Positions 15,701 through 24,327 of a stretch of DNA of 64,000 nucleotides are shown here, in pieces. Below the pieces are notes generated by a model. That model had not been told where the DNA came from, did not search any database, and was given only the letters and a program-made list of their open reading frames with translations. The position numbers and the translations under genes are program-made. The stretch's first letter is position 1, and each line of letters begins with the position of its first letter. The stretch lies in assembly GCF_016863095.1 (NCBI RefSeq), contig NZ_BOOF01000042.1:41125-105124 (forward strand). Direction: 5' to 3'. The DNA is from Microbispora siamensis (GTDB lineage: Bacteria > Actinomycetota > Actinomycetes > Streptosporangiales > Streptosporangiaceae).

Positions 15701-16005
15701 GACCTTTGCGCCCCCGTTCTCGCCCCGCCGACGCCTCACGCGCCGCCCTGAGAGGACCGGCTTCCGCAGACCGAAGCGAACCCGAACTGGGGATTGAGAG
15801 GCACCGCGACGGGGAAGCCAAGCCCGCCCTACCCCGGATTCCGCACAGACACGTCAGGCACGCATGTCGATCAGGTCAGCGGTCGCCTAACCCCAGGCAT
15901 CGCGCCACAACGCGAGCCCAAATCCCCTCCGGCCGAGTTTGCCGGGAGGCCGCATCGGCAATTAAGACGCCACGGGCGATGACCGGACATACAGGACATC
16001 ACCCG
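15701..16005. other. spacer with a degenerate box before secreted protein 6
   Basis: No gene is supported. CAAAT followed after 13 bases by GTTTGCCGGG (around 15920-15950) resembles the conserved box but breaks both the sequence and the spacing. Confidence 0.35.
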
Positions 16006-16063
16006 GACATTTCCGACAGTCACTGGGAATGTCGCACTCGGGCACTCCATCCTTCGAGGAGGA
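16006..16063 (+). promoter_or_regulatory. leader hairpin of secreted protein 6
   Basis: GACATTTCC (16006-16014) pairs with GGGAATGTC (16025-16033), with one wobble. Then TCCTTCGAGGA puts a 4-bp stem on the GAGGAGG ribosome site, as in gene 1. Confidence 0.5.
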
Positions 16064-16068
16064 CCTCA

Positions 16069-16371
16069 ATGCCCAAATTCCGGAACGTCATCACCGGTCT
16101 GGCGGTCAGTACGGTAATGGCCGGCGGCGCGCTCGCCCTGAGCGCCACCACGGCTCACGCAGCCACCCCTGGCACCCCGACCATCAGCAGCAACTGGGGC
16201 CACGGCTGGGACCACTGCGGGCGTCGCGGTCGCGGCTGCCGTAACACGGCCGTCAACCGGAACGACTTCCGCTTCTTCAAGTTCAAGAAGGAGAAGAAGA
16301 TCAGTCGGCCCGTCGTGGCCAACGCATCCGGTGACGCCGTCCTCGAGATCGACGGCGACGACGACGACTGA
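16069..16371 (+). CDS. small secreted basic/acidic protein 6
   Basis: A 100-aa product and last of the tandem family. The signal peptide (1-32, ending AHA; MPKFRN start as in genes 1 and 3) is followed by ATPGTPTISSNWGHGWDHC, a short Cys/Arg/Gly segment (CGRRGRGC), a basic FRFFKFKKEKK stretch and a C-terminus ending in a run of Asp. It lacks the long Asn repeats. Two Cys could form one disulphide. Membership rests on signal peptide, position and leader structure. Function is unknown. Confidence 0.8.
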   Translation: MPKFRNVITGLAVSTVMAGGALALSATTAHAATPGTPTISSNWGHGWDHCGRRGRGCRNTAVNRNDFRFFKFKKEKKISRPVVANASGDAVLEIDGDDDD

Positions 16372-16538
16372 CACTGACGGGTGACACCCACTCGTACGGG
16401 GCCGCCGGCGCGAAGCCGCGGTGTCCGGGCCCGCCCTGATCACGCCTCCGCCACCTTCGTGGCGATCGGGCGGCGGTGAACGGGCGACCGAGAGCCTGCG
16501 GCCCTGTACGGATCGCCCACCTTCCGTACCGTGAACAA

Positions 16539-16566
16539 AGCCCCGGCGGAAACGCCCGCCGGGGCT
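16539..16566. terminator. terminator between secreted protein 6 and ku
   Basis: An 11-bp stem AGCCCCGGCGG (16539-16549) with CCGCCGGGGCT (16556-16566) lies between convergent genes and can serve both. Confidence 0.75.
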
Positions 16567-16585
16567 CCTCCGAAACGACCCGGGC

Positions 16586-17500
16586 TTACGCGGAGCGGCG
16601 GGTCTTCCGCTTCTTCGGCGCCTTCTCCTCCTCGTCCGCACCGTCAGAGGCGGCCTTCCTGGCGGCGGAGCCGGAGGCGGCGGCCTTGGCGGCTCTGCCG
16701 GGCGACTTGGCCGCAGGGGCGCCCTGGCGCTCCCGTTTGGCCGCCTCGACGCTGGCCCGCAGCGCGGCCATGAGGTCGACGGCCGGCCCGGCCTCGGCCG
16801 GAGCCTCGGGAGCGACGACCTCCTTGCCCGCCACCTTGGCCTCGATGACCTCCTGCAGCGCCTCGCGGTAGGCGTCCTTGTACTCCGTGGGATCGAAGTC
16901 CGCCACCATCGTCTCGATCAGGGACTCGGCCATCTTCAGTTCCTGGGGACGTACGTCGACGTCCTCCTCCAGGAACCCGAAGTCGGCCTCGCGGATCTCG
17001 TCCGGCCAGAGCATCGTCTCCAGCACGAAGACGCCGTCGCGGACGCGGAGCGCGGCCAGCGACTCGCGCTGCCGCAGGGCGACCTTCACGACCGCCACCT
17101 GTCCCGACCGCTCCAGAGCGTCCCGCAACAGCACGTACGGCTTGGCGCCCTGCCCGTCCGGCTCCAGGTAGTAGGACTTGGCGAAGTAGATGGGGTCGAT
17201 CTGGTCCGCGGGAGTGAACTGCAGCACGTCGATCCTGCGGGAGGTGGTCAGCGGCAGGTCGGCGAAGTCCTCGTCGGTCAGCACGACCATCTCGCCGGTC
17301 GCGAGCTCGTATCCCTTGGCGATGTCGGAGTAGGGCACCTCTTCGCCGTCGATCAAGCAGACCCTCTTGTACTTGATCCTGCCGCCGTCCTCCCGGTGCA
17401 CCTGGTGGAATGTGACGTCCTTCTGTTCGGTCGCCGAGTAGAGCTTCACCGGAATCGTGACAAGACCGAACGAGATCGCGCCTTTCCAGATGCTGCGCAT
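16586..17500 (-). CDS. ku: non-homologous end-joining protein Ku
   Basis: A 304-aa product. It starts MRSIWKGAISFGLVTIPVKLYSAT, the bacterial Ku hallmark, followed by HREDGGRIKYKR and the Ku core to about residue 250. The Lys/Ala-rich C-terminal tail (SPGRAAKAAASG to PKKRKTRRSA) is typical of actinobacterial Ku and binds DNA ends. Ku forms a ring on double-strand ends and recruits LigD. It is divergent from the two LigD-domain genes at 17578-19412, with 77 bases between the start codons holding both promoters. The ATG at 17500 matches the family start exactly. Confidence 0.96.
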   Translation of the reverse strand: MRSIWKGAISFGLVTIPVKLYSATEQKDVTFHQVHREDGGRIKYKRVCLIDGEEVPYSDIAKGYELATGEMVVLTDEDFADLPLTTSRRIDVLQFTPADQIDPIYFAKSYYLEPDGQGAKPYVLLRDALERSGQVAVVKVALRQRESLAALRVRDGVFVLETMLWPDEIREADFGFLEEDVDVRPQELKMAESLIETMVADFDPTEYKDAYREALQEVIEAKVAGKEVVAPEAPAEAGPAVDLMAALRASVEAAKRERQGAPAAKSPGRAAKAAASGSAARKAASDGADEEEKAPKKRKTRRSA

Positions 17501-17577
17501 AGCCACATTCTCGTCTCTGTGTTCGAACAACGCTATGGTGGGATTCAAGGGAGTTACCTCATGGGCAGGTACCCACT

Positions 17578-18534
17578 ATGGCGGTGCCGTATCCGATCGA
17601 GCCGATGCTTGCCATTCCAGGAGAAATGCCCTCCGACCCCGAGGCGTACGCGCTGGAGGTGAAGTGGGACGGCATCCGGGCGCTCGCGTACGTCGACGGT
17701 GGCGTGCGGGTTACCGGGCGGCACGGCGCCGACTTCACCTCCCGCTATCCCGAGATCTCCGCCGCCATGGCCCCGCTGGCCGGGCGCAGGGCGGTCGTCG
17801 ACGGCGAGGTGGTGGCCTTCGACCCCGAGGGCCGGCCCAGCTTCGCCCGGCTGCAAAGGCGCATGCACATCACCGATCCCGCCGGGGCCCACGTGCTCGG
17901 CCGGCTGCCGGTCTCCTACCTGCCCTTCGACCTGCTCCATCTCGACGGGCACACGCTGCTGGACCTGCCCTACCTGGACCGGCGGGCGCTGCTCGACTCG
18001 CTCGGCCTGGGCGCGCCGCCGTACCTCCCCTGCGAACCGGCGGTGCTGGAGGCGACCAGGCGGCAGGGACTGGAGGGCGTGGTCGCCAAGCGCCTCGACT
18101 CGCCGTACCGGCCGGGGCGCAGGGCGGAGTGGTGGATCAAGGTCAAGAACCTGCGTACCGCCGAGGTGGTCGTCGGCGGCTGGCGGCCGGGCAAGGGCCG
18201 CCGCGCGGGGGGCGTCGGATCGCTCCTGCTCGGCATGTACGCCGGGGCCTCTCCGGCCGCGTTCCTCTTCGTCGGCCACGTGGGCACCGGGTTCACCGAC
18301 GCGATGCTCGGCGACATCCTCCGTCTGATTGAGCCGCTCGAGATCGGGCAGAGCCCCTTCTCTGACGGGCTTCCGAGGGAGATCTCCAGGTACGCCCGGT
18401 GGGTGCGGCCCGAGGTGGTCGGCGAGGTGGCGTTCACCATGTGGACGCGCGACGGGCGGCTGCGCAACCCTGTGTGGCGGGGCGTGCGCGGCGACAAGGT
18501 CCCCGCGGAGGTGCGGCGGGAGGAGCAGCGATGA
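17578..18534 (+). CDS. ligD: ATP-dependent DNA ligase (LigD ligase domain as separate protein)
   Basis: A 318-aa product. The nucleotidyl Lys is K29 in EVKWDGIRA, followed by DGEVVAFD, EGVVAKRLDSPYRPGR and the EWWIKVKN motif, then an OB-fold domain with GGWRPGKGRR. It seals nicks in end joining, together with the Ku protein encoded divergently. In many bacteria ligase, polymerase and nuclease domains are fused in LigD. Here the ligase stands alone and overlaps the polymerase gene by ATGA. No phosphoesterase domain gene is seen nearby. Confidence 0.93.
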   Translation: MAVPYPIEPMLAIPGEMPSDPEAYALEVKWDGIRALAYVDGGVRVTGRHGADFTSRYPEISAAMAPLAGRRAVVDGEVVAFDPEGRPSFARLQRRMHITDPAGAHVLGRLPVSYLPFDLLHLDGHTLLDLPYLDRRALLDSLGLGAPPYLPCEPAVLEATRRQGLEGVVAKRLDSPYRPGRRAEWWIKVKNLRTAEVVVGGWRPGKGRRAGGVGSLLLGMYAGASPAAFLFVGHVGTGFTDAMLGDILRLIEPLEIGQSPFSDGLPREISRYARWVRPEVVGEVAFTMWTRDGRLRNPVWRGVRGDKVPAEVRREEQR

Positions 18535-19412
18535 CGGAGAAGGTGCGGGTGAAGGTCGAGGGCCGCCTGCTTGTCCTGACCAACCTGGACAAGGTTCTCT
18601 ATCCCGACACCGCGTTCACCAAGGCCGAAGTGATCGACTACTACACCCGGATCGCGCCGGTCCTGCTGCCGCACCTCAAAGGGCGCCCGCTCACGGTCAA
18701 GCGTTACCCGAACGGCGTCGACGGCCAGTTCTTCTTCGAGAAGAACGTCCCCGAGCACACGCCCGACTGGGTCCGTACGGTGACCCTGCCCGCGCCGGGC
18801 AGCACCAAGAACCGCGAGGAGATCGACTTCGCCGTCGTGGAGGACCTGCCGACCCTGGTCTACTACGCCAACCTGGCCGCCCTGGAGATCCACGTGCCGA
18901 TGTGGCGGGTGGCCAAGGACGGCGAGCCGCAGCCGCCCGACACCCTCGTCTTCGACCTCGACCCCGGCGCCCCCGCCACGATCGTCGACTGCTGCCGGGT
19001 CGCCGTCCTGCTGCGGCAGGCCCTGGCCGACGACGGCCTGGAGTGCCATCCCAAGACCAGCGGCCAGAAGGGCATGCAGCTCTACGTCCCCTGGGACCGG
19101 GGCCCGGGCACCTCCGACTACGCCAAGGCGCTCGCCCGGCGGATGCAGGCCGAGCATCCGTTCGTGACCAGCGTGATGGCGAAGAAGGAGCGGCCGGGCA
19201 AGGTCTTCATCGACTGGAGCCAGAACAACCCGGCCAAGACGACGGTCGCGCCCTACTCGCTGCGCGCCGCCGCACGGCCGACCGCGTCCACTCCCCTGTC
19301 GTGGGAGGAGGTCGAGGCGTGCGACAGCCCGGACCAGCTGGTGTTCACCGCATCTGACGTGCTGGAGCGCGTGGCGGAACACGGCGACATGTTCGGAGCC
19401 CTCACCGTTTAG
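18531..19412 (+). CDS. LigD polymerase-domain protein (archaeo-eukaryotic primase type)
   Basis: A 293-aa product with the LigD PolDom signature: LTNLDKVLYP, KRYPNGVDGQFFFEKNVPEHTPDW, YYANLAALEIHVPMWR and the metal-binding pair in VFDLDPG. It adds nucleotides at broken ends during Ku/ligase end joining. The later motif reads KTSGQKGMQLYVP. In most LigD polymerases the Gln is a His (SGxKGxH), so the active site is a variant here. The start overlaps the ligase stop (ATGA), so the two are translationally coupled. Confidence 0.92.
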   Translation: MTEKVRVKVEGRLLVLTNLDKVLYPDTAFTKAEVIDYYTRIAPVLLPHLKGRPLTVKRYPNGVDGQFFFEKNVPEHTPDWVRTVTLPAPGSTKNREEIDFAVVEDLPTLVYYANLAALEIHVPMWRVAKDGEPQPPDTLVFDLDPGAPATIVDCCRVAVLLRQALADDGLECHPKTSGQKGMQLYVPWDRGPGTSDYAKALARRMQAEHPFVTSVMAKKERPGKVFIDWSQNNPAKTTVAPYSLRAAARPTASTPLSWEEVEACDSPDQLVFTASDVLERVAEHGDMFGALTV

Positions 19413-19479
19413 CCCGGCCGCCACCCTGGCCGTAGTGTTGGACCTGTCGCAGCCGACCTTCGAACGGAAGGACAAGCAG

Positions 19480-19680
19480 ATGCCCGAGATGGACCCCCTC
19501 GACGAGGTGGTCGAGGAGATCTCGATCGAGGCGCCGGAGGCCGACGCGGTCGAGCAGCACCAGCTCGTCAAGGTCGCCGACGACAGGCGCTGGCCCGAGC
19601 GCGTCCCGTTCGACGCCGACCCGGCCGACGTGGCCGAGCAGGAGCGTACGGTCGACCTCGACGACGACGACTATCGCTGA
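19480..19680 (+). CDS. small acidic hypothetical protein
   Basis: A 66-aa, strongly acidic product (MPEMDPLDEVVEEISIEAPE start, DDDDYR end) without membrane segments. The ATG at 19480 follows GGAAGGA with good spacing; an upstream in-frame ATG at 19435 is less likely. It resembles short acidic proteins found near NHEJ and TetR genes in actinomycetes, but I assign no function. Confidence 0.7.
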   Translation: MPEMDPLDEVVEEISIEAPEADAVEQHQLVKVADDRRWPERVPFDADPADVAEQERTVDLDDDDYR

Positions 19681-19752
19681 TCCGGATTACCGACACGTAG
19701 GATGAGGCCGCGGGGCGGGAGCCCCCGATGCGCATCTTGCAAGGAGACTGCC

Positions 19753-20373
19753 GTGACCGCTACCCCGGACGCCAAGCCCCGGGGCACCCGGCTACCCCGG
19801 ATGGCCCGCCGCCGCCAGTTGCTGAGCGCGGCACAGGAAGTGTTCGTGGAGAACGGCTACCACGCGGCGGCGATGGACGAGATCGCCGAGCGGGCCGGTG
19901 TGAGCAAGCCGGTGCTCTACCAGCACTTCCCGGGCAAGCTGGAGCTGTATCTCGCGCTGCTGGATCTGCACGTCGACGACATGGTGACCCGGTGCCGGCA
20001 GGCGCTCGAGTCCACCACCGACAACAAGCAGCGGGTGCAGGCCGCCATCGGCGCCTTCTTCGACTTCGTCTCCAGCCAGGGCGAGGCGTTCCGGCTCGTC
20101 TTCGAATCCGACCTGCGCAACGTCGCGCCCGTACGGCAGCGGATGGAGCGCTCGCTGCACGAGAGCGCCGAGGCGATCAGCCGGGTGATCCAGGAGGACA
20201 CCGGCTGCTCCAGCGACGAGGCGCACCTGCTCGGCGTGGGCCTGGTCGGCATGGCCGAGGTGAGCGCGCGCTACTGGCTCAGCAGCCACGGCTCGATCCC
20301 CAAGGAGGCGGCGACCCAGTTGATGGCGCGCCTGGCCTGGCGCGGCATCAGCGGTTTCCCGCGCACCGGCTGA
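19753..20373 (+). CDS. TetR family transcriptional regulator
   Basis: A 206-aa product. The N-terminal TetR helix-turn-helix is at about residues 17-63 (RRRQLLSAAQEVFVENGYHAAAMDEIAERAGVSK, with VLYQHFPGK). The rest is the helical ligand-binding domain. The start is GTG after AAGGAG. TetR followed by DUF3107 is a conserved actinobacterial pair (Rv3208/Rv3208A in M. tuberculosis). Ligand and targets are unknown. Confidence 0.93.
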   Translation: MTATPDAKPRGTRLPRMARRRQLLSAAQEVFVENGYHAAAMDEIAERAGVSKPVLYQHFPGKLELYLALLDLHVDDMVTRCRQALESTTDNKQRVQAAIGAFFDFVSSQGEAFRLVFESDLRNVAPVRQRMERSLHESAEAISRVIQEDTGCSSDEAHLLGVGLVGMAEVSARYWLSSHGSIPKEAATQLMARLAWRGISGFPRTG

Positions 20374-20467
20374 CCGGAATCCTGTTCGCTTCACGCGATC
20401 ACCGGGCTGACCGCTCCCTGAGGCGACGACGATGGGTAGGGAACAGCCCTCGCGAAAGGGGAGCCCG

Positions 20468-20698
20468 ATGGAAATAAAGATCGGCGTGCAGTCGGTGCAC
20501 CGTGAACTCGTCGTGGAGACCGACCTGTCGGCCGAGGAGATCGAGGAGGAACTCCGCAAGGCGCTCGCCTCGGACAAGGGCGTCTTCTCGCTCACCGACA
20601 CCAGCGGCCGCCGAGTGGTCGTCCCCGTCGACTCGCTCGGATTCGTCGAGATCGGCGAGGACGAGTCTCGCCCCGTCGGCTTCGGCGGGACGCTCTAG
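20468..20698 (+). CDS. DUF3107 family protein
   Basis: A 76-aa product. It starts MEIKIGVQSVHRELVVETDLSAEEIEEEL and contains VFSLTDTSGRRVVVPVDSLGFVEIG, the full DUF3107 domain. These small ATP-binding-like proteins are widespread in actinobacteria and usually follow this TetR gene. The molecular role is not established. AAAGGGGAG lies upstream of the ATG. Confidence 0.92.
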   Translation: MEIKIGVQSVHRELVVETDLSAEEIEEELRKALASDKGVFSLTDTSGRRVVVPVDSLGFVEIGEDESRPVGFGGTL

Positions 20699-20726
20699 CC
20701 CGTCTCCGCGATCGTCACCCGCCGCC

Positions 20727-20755
20727 GACGGCGCGCGCCCACCGCGCGCGCCGTC
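20727..20755 (+). terminator. terminator after DUF3107 gene
   Basis: An 11-bp GC stem GACGGCGCGCG (20727-20737) with CGCGCGCCGTC (20745-20755) lies 28 bases after the stop. Confidence 0.6.
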
Positions 20756-21175
20756 CCGGCGGCTGACCGTGTTCTCCGCTGACCGTGTTCTCCATGGACC
20801 GGCCGACCGGGATCCGCGCGGGTCAGGTGCGTCCGTAACCGCATCCGCGGGGACGGCGGGTCAGATCCGCGTGATGGGGATCCCGCCTCCCGCTGATCGT
20901 CGGACAGCCCGCGCTTCCTCTCCGCAACACCGCACGCGGAGTCCAGGTGTTCGGCCCACATCTCGTCAAGGAAGTGCCGTAGCGGCGCGAGGCCCTCATG
21001 CTCGCACCGTACATCCGTTTGCCACGTTCGCGACCCATGAACGCCGGACCGGCAGGCGCGCGGGACGGGCTCCCGGCCCTCCCGATCGCCATCGTTCCGG
21101 AAATCTGGCCAGGTCGGCGGGGATCGATGGCGCGAATCACCCGCGTCGACGACCTCCGCGCGGAAGCCGTGACGA
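20756..21175. other. intergenic region, no supported gene
   Basis: Frames in this 420-base stretch give only Arg/Ser/Pro-rich shadow peptides with no ribosome site or family likeness. It separates a forward unit from the convergent ferritin-like gene. Confidence 0.5.
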
Positions 21176-21835
21176 TCACGGGCCGGGCGTGAGGCCGAGG
21201 GCGGCCATCCGCTTGCCGTGCTCCTCGGTCAGCCTGGCGAACATCCGCCCGATCTCCGCCAGGTCTTCGCCCTTCTCACCCACCAGCAGGGCGGCGAGCT
21301 GCGGCCGGGCGGCGGCGAGCCGCTGCCCCTGGCTCAGCGCCTCGCCGACCATGCGACGGGCCCACAGCGCGAGACGGCCGCACAGCCGCGGGTCGGCGTC
21401 CAGCGCGGCGCGCACCCGCTCCACCGCGAACTCCCCGCGGCTCTCGTCGGTCAGCACCTCGTCCACCAGGGCGCTGATCGAGGGAGTGGTGTGGCGCGCC
21501 GCCTCACGGTAGAAGTCGCCCGCGATCCCCACGCCGACGTACGCCTTGATGAGCGCCTCGTACCAGTCCTTCGGCCTTGTCTGGGCGTGCCAGGCGTCGA
21601 TCGCCTCCACGAACGGGGCCATGGCCTCCTCCGGATCGACGCCGAGCGAGGCCAGCCGGTCCCGCAGCACCCGGAAGTGCCCGTACTCGGTCGCGGCCAC
21701 GTCCCCGAGGGCGGCCCTGTCGTTCAGCGTCGGAGCCAGCAGGGCGGCGTCCTCGGCCAGCCGGAGGAAGGCGGTGAGCTCGGCGTACGCGAGGACACCG
21801 AGCAGGTCCACAGTCCCGGGAGAGGAATCACTCAT
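21176..21835 (-). CDS. ferritin-like fold protein
   Basis: A 219-aa, helix-rich product (MSDSSPGTVDLLGVLAYAELTAF). Glu and His are placed as in ferritin-like diiron proteins: AYAELTAF, ATEYGHFRVLRD and WYEALIKAYVGVGIAGDFYRE. The family is commonly annotated as tRNA-(ms2io6A)-hydroxylase-like. Actinobacterial members next to TetR/DUF3107 and RhlE have no proven substrate. The ATG at 21835 is preceded by AGAGG. The gene is divergent from the RNA helicase gene. Confidence 0.85.
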   Translation of the reverse strand: MSDSSPGTVDLLGVLAYAELTAFLRLAEDAALLAPTLNDRAALGDVAATEYGHFRVLRDRLASLGVDPEEAMAPFVEAIDAWHAQTRPKDWYEALIKAYVGVGIAGDFYREAARHTTPSISALVDEVLTDESRGEFAVERVRAALDADPRLCGRLALWARRMVGEALSQGQRLAAARPQLAALLVGEKGEDLAEIGRMFARLTEEHGKRMAALGLTPGP

Positions 21836-22172
21836 GGGTGCAGCGTACGGCTCCGGGGCCTGCCCGCCGGTGCCGTGCTCGTCACCGGCATCTCTCGCGA
21901 CACAGCAAGAGCTTTTAGCGAGAAGACGCAGAAAACGGTTCCGTGTTGTGGTATCGAGTAGACTGCTTCGTGGAAGTGCGACCGCACTATGTGGATCAGT
22001 ACGGTGTCGATCACCGTATCGATCCCTGTGTCGATCCGGGGCCACCCCCGGACCCCCAGGAACCACTGGATGCCGCGGTCGCTGATTCACGACGAGGGCG
22101 CGACTGTCCGCGAGGACCCGGACCGGGGAGGCTCTGCCGGCCGGATGTCCCGGAGGGCCGCCTTCGCACTGA
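21836..22172. other. long divergent region upstream of RNA helicase
   Basis: The region holds the divergent promoters of the ferritin-like and helicase genes. It includes a short run of related segments (GTGTCGATCACCG, GTATCGATCCC, GTGTCGATCCGG, 22007-22041) and the small palindrome CGGTG-TCGAT-CACCG. A long leader is common before bacterial DEAD-box helicase genes and may be autoregulatory (inference). Confidence 0.4.
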
Positions 22173-24245
22173 TTGAGGCAGGCCACGCTGACAACGACGT
22201 TCCGAGACCTGGGAGTCATCCCGGAGATCGCCGATGCGCTCGAGACCGAGGGCATCACTTCACCATTCCCGATTCAGGAGATGGCGCTCCCGCTGGCGCT
22301 GGCCGGCCAGGACGTCATCGGACAGGCGCGCACGGGCACCGGCAAGACCTATGCCTTCGGCGTCGCCATGCTCCAGCTCGTCGGCAAGCCGAGGAAGAAC
22401 CGCAAGAAGCCACGCGGCCTGGTCCTCGTCCCGACCCGCGAGCTGGCCCTCCAGGTGACCGAGGACCTGGTCCTCGCCGCCGGGAAGCTGGGATCGCGCA
22501 TCCTCACCGTGTACGGCGGGCGCGCGTACGAGCCGCAGATCGAGGCGCTCAAGAACGGCGTCGACGTCATCGTCGGAACGCCCGGGCGGCTGCTCGACCT
22601 GGTCAAGCAGAAGCACCTCGACCTCGGCCAGATCACCATGCTCGTCCTCGACGAGGCCGACCGCATGCTGGATCTCGGCTTCCTTCCGGACATCGAGCGG
22701 ATCATCAAGCTGGTGCCGGAGAAGCGGCAGACCATGCTGTTCTCGGCCACCATGCCCGGCGAGATCGTGAACCTGTCCCGCCGTTACCTCACCCAGCCGA
22801 CCCGGGTCAGGGCGGAGAGCGGCACGGCCGAGGCCGAGACGACCACGCTGACGACGCAGCACGTCTACCGCACGCACCGCATGGACAAGATCGAGATCCT
22901 GGCCCGCCTGCTGCAGAGCAGGGGCGCCGGGCTCACGATGGTCTTCTGCGAGACCAAGCGGGCCTGCGACATGGTCGCCGAGCAGCTCAAGGACAAGGGC
23001 TTCGCGGTGGCGGCCGTCCACGGCGACCTCGGCCAGGGCCAGCGCGAGCAGGCGCTGCGGGCGTTCCGCAGCGGCAAGATCAACGTGCTGGTGGCCACCG
23101 ACGTCGCGGCGCGCGGCATCGACATCGACGACGTCACCCACGTCGTCAACTACGACTGCCCGCAGGACGAGAAGGCCTACGTCCACCGGATCGGCCGTAC
23201 GGGCCGGGCGGGCCGCACCGGCGTCGCGGTGACCTTCGTCGAGTGGACCGAGCTGACCCGCTGGAAGGTCATCAACAACGCCCTCTCGCTGGACTTCACC
23301 GAGCCCGTCGAGACCTATTCGAGCTCCCCGCACCTGTACGCGGACCTCGACATCCCCGAGGGCACCAAGGGCGTGCTGCCGCGCGCCCAGCGCTCCCGCG
23401 CCGGCCTGGAGGCCGAGGAGATCGAGGACCTCGGGGAGACCGGGCGCACCCGCTCCCGCGGCAAGTCCGGTCGAAGTGATCGGGAGGAGCGCCGCGAGCG
23501 CCCCGCCCGTACCCGGGAGCGGCGGCGGACCCGTGGGGGCCGCCTCCAGGACGCCGAGGCTCCCTCCGGGGAGACGGCCGAGGCGCCAACCCCGGTGGAA
23601 GCCCCTGTGGAGACTCCCGTCGAGACCACTGTGGAGACCACTGTGGAGACCGCTGCCGAGGCCGCGCCGGGGCGTCGTGGACGCAGGGGCGCGAACGCGG
23701 CGGCCCTGACCGGCGCGCTGGCCGACGTCACGGCCGTACGGCCCGGCAAGGACGGCCCAGTCGACGGCCCAGTGGACGGCGCCGAGGCTGGTGACGAGGC
23801 CGGAGGCGGACGGGAGCCGGAGGCGGCGACCACGCGCAGGACGACCCGCCGCAGGACCCGCGCCGCCGACCGCGCTTCCGACCATGCCGCCGACCATGCC
23901 GCCGATCAGGCGCCCGTGGCCGAGGAGCAGGTGGAGGAGCGCCCGGCCCGGCGCCGCAGGACCCGCGCGGCCGACATCGGCGAGCAGGCACTTCCGGTGG
24001 AGGAGCCGGCCGGGAAGGCGCCGGTGGGCGAGGCCGCCCCCGAGCCCGCCGCCGAGCCCGCCGAGCGGCCGGCCCCGAAGCCGGAGCGGGAGCCGGAGCG
24101 GATCATCCCGGCCAGTCCGTTCATGATCGTGTTCAGGTCCCCCGACCTCGCGACCGATGACGACGACCCCGCGCCGTCCGCCGCGAGCGAGCGCGCCCAG
24201 CAGCGGCGCCGCCCGCCCCGGCCGCGGCCCCGCCGTACGGGGTGA
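22173..24245 (+). CDS. DEAD-box ATP-dependent RNA helicase, RhlE-like
   Basis: A 690-aa product. The helicase core covers about residues 8-385: Q motif GITSPFPIQ, motif I ARTGTGKT, Ia PTRELA, II DEAD, III SAT, and VI HRIGRTGRAGR. It unwinds structured RNA in the cytoplasm. The C-terminal 300 residues are disordered and repetitive, with Arg-rich patches, VETxVETTVETTVET repeats and RRRTRAADR blocks, probably for RNA binding. The start is uncertain: TTG at 22173 has no clear ribosome site, and a CTG at 22188 follows GAGGCAGG. It matches the rhlE gene usually found near the TetR/DUF3107 pair. Confidence 0.92.
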   Translation: MRQATLTTTFRDLGVIPEIADALETEGITSPFPIQEMALPLALAGQDVIGQARTGTGKTYAFGVAMLQLVGKPRKNRKKPRGLVLVPTRELALQVTEDLVLAAGKLGSRILTVYGGRAYEPQIEALKNGVDVIVGTPGRLLDLVKQKHLDLGQITMLVLDEADRMLDLGFLPDIERIIKLVPEKRQTMLFSATMPGEIVNLSRRYLTQPTRVRAESGTAEAETTTLTTQHVYRTHRMDKIEILARLLQSRGAGLTMVFCETKRACDMVAEQLKDKGFAVAAVHGDLGQGQREQALRAFRSGKINVLVATDVAARGIDIDDVTHVVNYDCPQDEKAYVHRIGRTGRAGRTGVAVTFVEWTELTRWKVINNALSLDFTEPVETYSSSPHLYADLDIPEGTKGVLPRAQRSRAGLEAEEIEDLGETGRTRSRGKSGRSDREERRERPARTRERRRTRGGRLQDAEAPSGETAEAPTPVEAPVETPVETTVETTVETAAEAAPGRRGRRGANAAALTGALADVTAVRPGKDGPVDGPVDGAEAGDEAGGGREPEAATTRRTTRRRTRAADRASDHAADHAADQAPVAEEQVEERPARRRRTRAADIGEQALPVEEPAGKAPVGEAAPEPAAEPAERPAPKPEREPERIIPASPFMIVFRSPDLATDDDDPAPSAASERAQQRRRPPRPRPRRTG

Positions 24246-24285
24246 GGGGCCGGCACAGGCCCGTTCGTCGATGAGCACGACCGCA

Positions 24286-24327
24286 GGGGCAGGGAGGGCA
24301 CCGGACAACCGGCGCTCTCCCTGCCCC
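24286..24327 (+). terminator. terminator after RNA helicase
   Basis: An 11-bp stem GGGGCAGGGAG (24286-24296) with CTCCCTGCCCC (24317-24327) is followed by GTTGCTTT. Confidence 0.7.

Noticed and set aside
10279..16371. Assignment of the secreted family as chaplins or rodlins
   Set aside because: No chaplin domain with its Cys pair and no rodlin motif is present; composition and cores differ.
20823..21179. Reverse-strand frame of 118 codons in the gap after DUF3107
   Set aside because: Arg/Ser/Pro-rich composition, no ribosome site and no family likeness.
22260..24308. Long reverse-strand open frame opposite the RNA helicase
   Set aside because: It is a shadow of the helicase frame in GC-rich DNA, Arg/Gly-rich and without motifs.
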